A DNA stretch of 64,000 nucleotides, taken from positions 186,001-250,000 of the forward strand of contig VNKQ01000003.1 of assembly GCA_016508695.1 (NCBI GenBank). The letters are read 5' to 3'. How positions within the stretch are numbered: position 1 is the first letter of the stretch; each line of letters opens with the position of its first letter. This document shows, in pieces, positions 56,463-64,000 of this stretch. Origin of the DNA: Hyphodiscus hymeniophilus. Lineage: Eukaryota > Ascomycota > Leotiomycetes > Helotiales > Hyphodiscaceae. A program made the position numbers and the translations under genes. The notes under the pieces were generated by a model. The model made no database searches. It was not told the origin of the DNA and worked only from the letters and a program-made list of their open reading frames with translations.

Positions 56463-59269
56463 TCACTCCACGTATCCCTGGGACATCGGACTGTATTCCT
56501 TATCCCACATACGGGCCAGATCCCACTCGAAATTCTCTGAGAACATGAACGCATCGAAGCCCAGCGTCGGGAACCCCACGGGATCGGTCGGCATCATCGG
56601 CTGTCCGCCCGGCGGATATGTGTCCTCAAGCGGTCCGCCGAATGCCTGTGATGTGTACTGCTGAGTGTTGGCGTGGAGAGGTTGCGCAATATATGGCTGC
56701 ATTTGGAGTCAGCAAATATCAACGAAAAGGGATAAAGTCCCGGGTTCGCAAAGACTTACGATTACACCCGGGTCCGCATTCAACGGCATCTGTGGAAGCG
56801 AGGAGACGGGCTCGGGAACAGAGGGCACGGGCTGATAGTTGGCTACCTTGGGGACATCGCTTTCGAATTCCCGCTTCGCCATCTTGTGCTGCGGGTGCGT
56901 GTTATTCTCGACGAAGTCCTTCGCTACTGTTCGGATCTTGTGGCATAGTTGTAGCGTGGCAGTCGCGTTGTACGGACCCATGAAACCTATCATCGGAGCC
57001 AGGACCGATATGACGAGATCCATGAGTTGGAGATCGGCTGGAGCGGACGGATCTTGGGGGTTTTGTATAATATTGGCGAATAGTAGGAAGAAGGCTGACA
57101 GTGGGTAGTACATTTCCGTCCTATTAGGTGAGTCAGTCAGCAGCTCGGGTTGATGGGGCATCATCTCCATGTAAGTATCGATCTAATCACTCACCAAATA
57201 AATTTGTCCAATGGAAATCTGTCAACAACGTCAATGTACCTGAGTAACTTGATGGTGCTCCGTGCTGCCCCAAGGCAGATCGATTGGCTAGAATAGACTC
57301 GAGGATTGAGCTGCGCATTGTGGACCGAGGCTGTCAGGGTGGGGTTGTCTTTTGTCCAAGGCCCTCGATGGTGGACAGAGACGCGGTGTATTGTGCTGAC
57401 GCAATTGAAAAACTCAAAATGCATGAGAAAGACCGGCGGGAACTGCTCCTGAGAACACCGGAGGACCTCGTCTGGCCGTATCTCAATAGGGACCGTCATC
57501 CGCCAGTCCTGGAGATCCTTATCCAGCTGCCCCACGGACCTCAGGCGCTCCCATGCAGGCTTCTTGTATGCCTTGGCAGAGTACAGCTCCGAGTAGATTC
57601 GACTTTCCAGCATCGCGAGCTGCACTTGACATCTGAAGATGTCGTAGATCCTCGAGCCATCCGGATACAGTGGATACGTCTGGAATCTTTTGTACTCTCT
57701 AGGAAAGTCAATCCCAATATCACTATCGTTCATCACTCCTGGAACTCCGGTGCGTAGGGCCAAGGCCTTGTCCATGATATAAATGATCCAGAAGACGTTT
57801 CTTCTCTGATTGATCTCCGCGTCACTGAGGCCGAAATCATCGAGCTTTTTATGCAGACCAATTGCGTAGGCCATACGCCCTGCGCATTGCGCGAGAACAT
57901 TGGAGGGATGTGGTTCTAAATCCAGTTCTGTAAAAGGTTTCGGATCAGTGATCATTTCTGTGGGAGGTTTCTATGGAGAACTACTCTGGGCACGTGACGA
58001 AGAAAAGGCGACGAAGAAGACAGCATGAAAGACCTACGTTGAAGAAATGCCTAACTTCATGTCAACTCTCATTCCTAAGCTTTGCATAGATAGATCACTC
58101 ACCATTCCACATATAGCTTGCACAGCCATAAGGTTGGGCTGACCAAATGTTATCTCCACGAAACAACTGGCAGCATTTTGGAAGTATCTTGAGTACAGTG
58201 AGTCGTGTACATTGGGGAAGTTTATCAAGAAGGGGTTTTCTTTGCTTGGACCTCTCCCTCTAGCCTCGGAGTGAACCTCCGAGATCATACCACCAATACC
58301 TAAAACAACGTTGAGAGAGGCATACCATGCAGCGCCAGAGGGAGGAGAATCGGAGTATTGCCGCTGGTAATACTCATCAAATATGTCTCGGTCATACAAC
58401 GGTAACATCGAATTATAGGTCTCGAAAAAAACTATACGATTATCATGTAATTAAGTTGAAATCTTCATGAGGCACGAGGGATCTCACCTTTTATCCATTG
58501 ATCTGCAATGTGTTTTGGCGGAAGTGGCTCTCGTGCAGAATGGGGCTGTGGACTCCACAAATCGAGTTTGCCTTTCGTCCTAGAAGCATGAACCGCTTTT
58601 CCTATATTTTTGATTGAAATTGGCAAGTCAATATTGCCGGTCCTCTCCGAGATCCACTGAAGTCCCTGCGGAGAAAATATAGAAAGACCAGATGACGAGC
58701 CTAGCATGAATGAAATGTAAGCGTTCCTCCGGGATCAAATTCATACTGTCGAGACTTGCCTAAATATTTATAGCTGCCATCATCTTCTATCATAAGAGAG
58801 GATAGTCTATCGGTCAGATTGCTGGTATCCGGACCGGGTGTATCGTTCGTCTCGCTTTGATCCTCCATTGGCGATTGTTCATTTATTCCAGCTGCCACAA
58901 TCAGAGATTCCAGTCTCTTAATACGGTTCTCCATCTCGACAATTGATCCAGGGTCAACCCTGGGGGCTTCTTAGCTCATGAACCGTGACAAGAGCATCAA
59001 GGCGATGAGATTCCAACCCTCACCTTTTCACCTGTCTTTTTTTCCTTACCACCAAAGTCGTCTCGCATTGTGCCCCTCGGTCAATACAGTGGAGGCACGT
59101 ATTATCTTGCCTCTCGCATTTGATCTGAGGCACGGATGAGTAACGACTTTAGACAATAGAATATCTTTCCTACCTTCATCCGCTTACACAAGTCACATGA
59201 CGTTCGTGAGTTTGTCCGAGCTGCGGGAGAAGAATCCCGGGACTCGGACTCTCGAGGGTGCGTCGACAT
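56463..59269 (-). CDS. Zn2Cys6 regulator with Fungal_trans domain
   Basis: At least eight exons: 59269-59174, 59124-59024, 58959-58760, 58700-58488, 58431 to about 58103, about 57957 or 57927 to 57195, 57120-56760, 56696-56463. The zinc cluster CDLCKRMKIKCERQDNTCLHC...C is at residues ~24-50, followed by a basic linker and a coiled-coil segment ENRIKRLESLIVAAG. Next comes YLGSSSGLSIFSPQGLQWI, a strongly conserved start of the central domain. The Fungal_trans domain includes MLPLYDRDIFDEYY, AGRMAYAIGLHKK, RRNVFWIIYIMDKALALRTG and IGIDFPREY. The tail is rich in Pro and Gln. The intron at 58701-58759 begins with GC instead of GT. The join between exons 5 and 6 could not be fixed with certainty. 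The ATG at 59269 is chosen because the frame upstream has no ATG. Target genes are unknown. Confidence 0.85.
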
Positions 59270-59859
59270 GGCAGCAGGCCGAGGCGGAAGAGCAGCGAAC
59301 AAGTGTTGAACAGTGAAGGCTCACGATGCTTAAGGAGTGTAATGCTGACATTGCTGAGTGCGATTCTTGAGGCTCCAGCAAGAGTTCGTAGTCCCTTGCC
59401 CCTTGCCGGAAGAAGGCTAGCTTCAGTCTTGTCAGTTTTCGGATATCGGACAATATATCTGTCCGAGAATGCACATGCATTCTGAATCATGCTTCATAAG
59501 ATATCAGTAAATCCGAGAGGAGTACGGAGGTAGGAGCTTACGTCTTGCTTGGTGGTGGGAGTAAGCCATTTGCCCCTAAGTTTTTCGTGACATTATGACC
59601 CTTCCTTGCTCACCGATTTGGAATACACTCGTGCTGGGTTCTCATTTCTACCCCGCATTAATTCAATCGAGCAATATCATACGTCCACGACTTGTAGCCT
59701 GTGTATAAACTATCACGAACAGTTTCACACAGGTATTGCATTCACCCACAAAATCAGTCCTCGTCTCCGACCCTCCAGAATCCGTTTTGATTGCCCCTCC
59801 TTAGTCGGAGTAATGATACAAATGCATGGAGTACGGATGTCCCAAGCTCTTGAATATCT
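59270..59859. other. Promoter region and intergenic
   Basis: Upstream flank of the Zn2Cys6 regulator. No coding feature recognised. The decayed GH5 relic begins shortly after on the same strand. Confidence 0.45.
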
Positions 59860-60369
59860 TCATCGGTCACAATCGCTTGGCTTACAGTAAGCGATTGCAC
59901 ACCGCCAAAACCAACGCTTCATTGTATTATGGAAGAAAATTCCGATTATGATCAGCCAGGCCAATACAGCAATAAGCGATAACCTAATGAACAAAGGTCT
60001 ATAGCCATTCATTCTGGCTATCGCACCTCCGGCCAATTTTGCGGCGGCGGAATTTTGCAATTCTAAAGCCCCAGAAAGCGGTGCACTCGCAGTCGCAGGC
60101 CGACTTAATAGCTCACTTGGTTCACCCGAACTTTGCTGTGCCAAAGTTACCTAGACCCAGTGAAGTTGTGAACACGGAACTGGTTGATCTCTTAATAGTC
60201 TCAAATCGACTTCTCGTAGGTGATGGTTTTGTACCGTGGGCCGATGCCGTACTCAACAGCACTTCAGTCGTAGTCGTCACCACCAACCCTAGACTCGTCC
60301 CATACATATCAACACCTGAACCACCAACCACCGTGCTCCCTGTGAGACGAAATGAACGTGGCAGTATTA

Positions 60370-61357
60370 CTAGCATTCAACCAAGGAGCCACTACACACA
60401 GGCTCGCTAGTGCATCACCTACATAATTCTCACCCTGTTTCGTTGGCTTAAGACTTGAAACATAACTCGAGCTGAAGCTCCACGCAGCTCAGCCAATGAT
60501 ACATCCCAAGAGGACAGTTAAATTCTGGTTCAAGAACCTGGTCTTGGCGCAGAAGTCCTTAGAACAAAATGTGGTGTACCAGCTCCAGTGTCGCTGACAG
60601 TGGCTTGACGATTGTTCTGGGGGTGACAATCGGCGATATTGTCAGCAGTGCATTCTGGGTGCTCGGCGGAGTTTTCGACGTCAACGACGTCAAGATATCC
60701 GCGTACGTTAAGCGGTAGGCCCGTGATGGTTCCATCCGGGTTCGTGATTTGTACAGGGCTGCTGCGGAGCTGTTGCTGACGACTGTTGCTGCAGACGTGA
60801 AATTGTTCCTGGGTAGCAATATCAGCCGCGTGGAGGCTCCAGCATTTTGGATTGCTGTGACAGTAACTTGAGCACGGTTTGTTCAGATTGTGATATCGAC
60901 ATCGTCAGGCTCATTCATGAAGCTCAAGAAGACCTTGGTGTTGCTTTTGTATTTGAGGGAAAGTTGGGCCCATAGATCTGCGATTTAGGCGTCCCTTGGG
61001 GCGACTGAAGATTGTCCAATAATCTTCCCAATAATGCAGCCGAAATTGTGATTTTTTTGCGTAGTAGACGCCGTATCAAGGCATGCTTGCGATACTTGAT
61101 CATATTTTCGAAGTTGGTGCTGTCCAGTGTGGATAGTTTTAAGCAGTCGTAGAATGCTTAATCGCTATCAGCTGGTGAAGTGCTTCGTTTGACCAGCACC
61201 ATTTGCACCTCCAAGCGAGCCAAAGCTGAGTATATTGAAGAAAGAGAGCGTGTTCCAAACATGAAGTCAGCAGTCGGAAGCACTCGATAATAAATCTCTA
61301 GCTCTCATCAATCTGGTAGCCAGATTCAAATCCAGCGATTTTCATTCCCTTCAACCG
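60370..61357 (-). pseudogene. Decayed GH5 endo-beta-1,4-glucanase relic
   Basis: Reading the minus strand in all frames gives ordered fragments of a GH5 cellulase. They are RLKGMKIAGF near 61357, GAGQTKHF near 61190, LDSTNF then YDQVSQACLDT, GKIIGQSS, IADLWAQLSLKYKSNTKVF, FMNEPDDVDI (60918-60890; Glu of NEP is the catalytic acid), TAIQNAGAST, LPRNNFTSAATVVSNSSAAAL and NPDGTITGL. The series ends with WSFSSSYVSSLKPT near 60440. Fragments alternate between frames and are interrupted by several stops. One is a TGA at 60885-60883 where the family has Trp. The enzyme would have cleaved cellulose; it is now certainly inactive. A Ser/Thr-rich stretch and a hydrophobic segment downstream, to about 59860, may be its former linker and C-terminal anchor. 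Confidence 0.85.
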
Positions 61358-62127
61358 GAACCAGTTCGCCTGGGACAGTAATGTGGTTCAGTAAGACCGG
61401 CCCTAAATTCAATTTTTGCACACACGAGGGGCTCTCCCCCCGAATGAAATTGAGATAGGAAACGCATGAACAGATGTAGCCAACAACGAGTAAGTGGGTG
61501 AAAATAGGCAAACAAAGAATCGAACGAGTGTAGAAATCTGAAGGACTCTAGTATCAGGACAATGCAAGGTAAGTCAAAAGCTTATGGTCCAGTAACAGCA
61601 AAGACGATAGTAATTCAATAGACAAAGGTCTATGCGGCCGAGATCAAACGCTGTCCCATAGTCATAATGAAATGAAGCGTCGCATTGATTGAAGAGGCGC
61701 TTGGAAGGAGTTGCCAAGTCGTGCATGAGAAAACACAAAATGGGAGAAGAGGTATCTGGACTCACCTACATCGTCTTAGCCTCAACGCAAGGGGCAGTGG
61801 ATAAAAAACGTTGGACGTCTCATTCTCCAGACGCGGCTGTAGTTGGAAAATCCAACAGAAAGAGTCGCACGTGGTTTGCCCACGTGATACCTATCACCAG
61901 AATCCCCCACTCTCGCGAAGTTCTTATCATCTTATCGTCGGAGGTGCTTTCGGAAGAGTAACTATCGCTGCCATATCTTCGGACCACGGCAAGCAACATG
62001 CCTCGTAGGGGTGGTCAGGGAGGTTGCCGAAAGCTGGTGTATATATACCTCATGAATAGCAACCAAGAGAATGACGTCCTTTAAATCTGTGTTGTAACAC
62101 TTCATCTCTGCCATCATTCATACCAAA
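61358..62127. other. Intergenic, upstream of the amidase gene
   Basis: Contains the former promoter or signal-peptide region of the GH5 relic, no longer recognisable, and the promoter of the amidase gene. A TATATATAC run lies at 62039-62047, about 85 bases before the amidase ATG. Confidence 0.45.
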
Positions 62128-63784
62128 ATGGCTACAATAGACGACGTTCACGCCATGGCGGCAAAGGTGGGTGTATCCGTAGCTGAATCCGAAGCAGAAG
62201 CATATCATACCATGCTCGCTACGGCTGATGCAGCATTCTCCCGTCTCCTCGCCATGCCAGATTACCACCTCCCCGTGGACAAAGCAACTTATCCTCGGAC
62301 ATCTATCCACAAACCCACAGTCGAAGAGAACGTCCTCGGCGTAGCCTGGTCTCATACGTTCTCTGCGAAGTCCATAAACAGGTCCGGCCTCCTCGCCGGC
62401 AAGACCCTCTGCCTGAAAGACAACATCTGCGTAGCCGGCGTCCCGCAAGTGAACGGCACAGAGATGCTGTCTCCATGGATTCCCGTTTCCGATGCCACCG
62501 TTGTGAGCAGGATCATGGCAGCGGGAGGAGAAATCATCGGGACTGCGACTTGTGAGAATATGTCTTATTCGGCATCTTCGAACACTAGCTCGACTGGAGC
62601 AGTCCATAATCCTTACGCTAAAGGCTATTCGGCTGGTGGATCAAGTTCCGGTGTTGGGGCGTTGGTGGGAAGTCCGGAGAGTTTGGTGGATATGGGGATT
62701 GGAGTTGACCAAGGTGGTTCGGTTCGGATTCCGGCCGCAATGAGTGGTGCGGTTGGTTTGAAGGCAACACATGGCTTGGTGCCGTATACAGGTATTGTGT
62801 CTTCGGAGGCAGTCATGGATCATCCTGGACCGATTTGCAAGAATGTTATGGATGTGGCGATCCTGCTGGAGGTTATTGCCGGTAGGGATGGCTTGGATGA
62901 TCGAGCTGTTGGAGCGCAAAGACATGGAGAGATTAAATACTCGTCGAATCTGCAAATTTGGTTGGACGAGTCGTTGAAGACAAACGGCGGCTTAGGCCAA
63001 TTGTTGAAAGGTAACAGGATTGCAATAATAAAGGAGGGAATGGATGAGGCAAGTGTCCACCCTGAGATGAAGAGCAAGGTCTATGAGTCTGCCTACAAAT
63101 TAAGAGAACTAGGTGCTGAGGTTGAGGAAATCTCCATGCCGGCGCATTCAACTGCAAGGGATATCTGGATGGGCATTAGAAGACTCGGTGGATCGATTGC
63201 ACTGAGTGGAAAAGCGACTGGGAGGAGGCAATTCACACTGACTCCGTTCCTGGACAAGCTACTGCCCATGACACAAGACACATGGGAAAAGACTCCGCCG
63301 GCCGTCAAAAGTACAATTATCAACGGGGGATATGCATTGGATAAGTATCCGACTCTATATCACAAATGTCTGAATTTGGCAGTGCAATGTAAGTATACTT
63401 TGGACTATGTTCACTGGAACTTTCGCAGACTGATCATTTGCAGTATCCAGAGAGTATGAAGCTCTCCTCTCTACATACGACGTCCTCATCACTCCGGCGT
63501 TGTCAAGTACTGCCCCAAAACTTGTAGATCCCGAAGCAGGAATCATGGCTCAGTGGAAAGCTGAACAGGGAATTTCAGTCAACACTTCGCAATTCAATTT
63601 GGTGGGATTTCCTGCGATGGCACTTCCCATTGGCTTTCTGCCTGATTTGAGCGGAGCCGATCCTAGTGTTAGGCTGCCCGTGAGCATGCAGATCATTGGT
63701 CCTTTGCATGGAGAAGAGCGTATCTTGAAGGTTGGATATGCGTTTGAGAAGATGTTTGACTGGAGGAACAGTGAAAGAAGATGA
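62128..63784 (+). CDS. Amidase-signature family hydrolase
   Basis: Exons 62128-63388 and 63444-63784 join across a 55-nt intron (GTAAGT...TGCAG) to give 533 aa. The catalytic triad of the amidase signature family is intact: Lys97 in CLKDNI, the cis-Ser at about 174 in AGGSSSGVGALV, and the nucleophile Ser198 in VDQGGSVRIPAA. The spacing between the two serines equals that of fatty-acid amide hydrolase, 24 residues. There is no signal peptide, so a cytosolic enzyme is expected. It would hydrolyse a C-N amide bond, perhaps of an acyl amide, indole amide or carbamate. Substrate cannot be assigned. The second exon keeps the conserved STYDVLITPAL and FNLVGFPAMALPIGF segments, so the protein is complete. 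It is next to the GH5 relic and has no obvious operon-like partner. Confidence 0.92.
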
Positions 63785-64000
63785 TGAGAATAAAACAGTG
63801 TAGTGCGGGCATACTTGCCTGCAAGATGAAACACCGAATATAATTAGCTGAATCCTATGTAGATTCCAGAACGTTGCGATTGCTCGAAGAACAAGATGAG
63901 GACAAAGCAGGAGAAGGGCCGTGACGAGGGTACACAGAAGACTTCTGTCGTGGGCGGAAGATATCTCTATACGCGGGAAGTCTCTTCATGGACGGCCTTC
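63785..64000. other. 3' flank of the amidase gene at window end
   Basis: No further gene recognised before the window edge. Confidence 0.4.

Noticed and set aside
59270..59302. Upstream extension of the Zn2Cys6 regulator frame
   Set aside because: The extended start is TTG. The first ATG at 59269 leaves a normal short N-terminus before the zinc cluster.

Overview
The window comes from the nuclear genome of a filamentous ascomycete (Pezizomycotina; a Leotiomycetes-like fungus is plausible but not provable here). The reasons are many short spliceosomal introns (about 45-95 nt, GT...CTGAC/CTAAC-like branch...AG) and typical fungal families: three Zn2Cys6 regulators, RTA1 and MFS transporters, GH2, GH5 and GH30 enzymes, an ABCA-type transporter and an amidase. 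For most spliced genes I assembled exons by hand, and every complete model given here sums to a whole number of codons. No rRNA, tRNA, CRISPR array or intact transposon was recognised.

Layout. 1.3-2.5 kb: secreted PAF-acetylhydrolase-like esterase. 3.0-4.2 kb: MFS drug transporter lacking its C-terminal half. 4.6-9.5 kb: full ABCA-type transporter (1,621 aa). 11.0-11.6 kb: small secreted protein. 12.4-14.2 kb: GH30 glycosidase whose otherwise intact frame is broken by one TAA. 14.2-19.7 kb: gene-poor, with one doubtful small membrane protein. 19.7-20.9 kb: RTA1-like protein. 21.5-26.2 kb: a Zn2Cys6 regulator followed by a DHA2-type MFS exporter. 27.2-28.6 kb: type I membrane protein with three Cys-rich repeats.

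28.9-45.8 kb looks like a sugar-utilisation cluster, probably for beta-mannosides. In order it holds a short class I phosphomannose-isomerase-like enzyme, a cytosolic-type GH2 beta-mannosidase, a sugar permease, a Zn2Cys6 regulator, a second sugar permease and a Gfo/Idh/MocA oxidoreductase. The divergent promoter between the beta-mannosidase and the first permease carries two copies of the 16-bp palindrome CCGATCA-N2-TGATCGG exactly 120 bp apart, plus an extra half-site. These are good candidates for the operator of the cluster regulator. The proposed flow is import of manno-oligosaccharide, hydrolysis by the beta-mannosidase, and entry of mannose into central metabolism, with the oxidoreductase acting on a sugar derivative.

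46.4-47.5 kb: cell-surface membrane protein. 48.1-50.4 kb: P-loop ATPase resembling the HerA/FtsK superfamily. 50.4-53.4 kb: mostly non-coding, with microsatellites. 53.4-55.6 kb: large, partly disordered fungal protein. 56.5-59.3 kb: Zn2Cys6/Fungal_trans regulator with a GC-AG intron. 59.9-61.4 kb: decayed GH5 endoglucanase relic. 62.1-63.8 kb: amidase-signature hydrolase.
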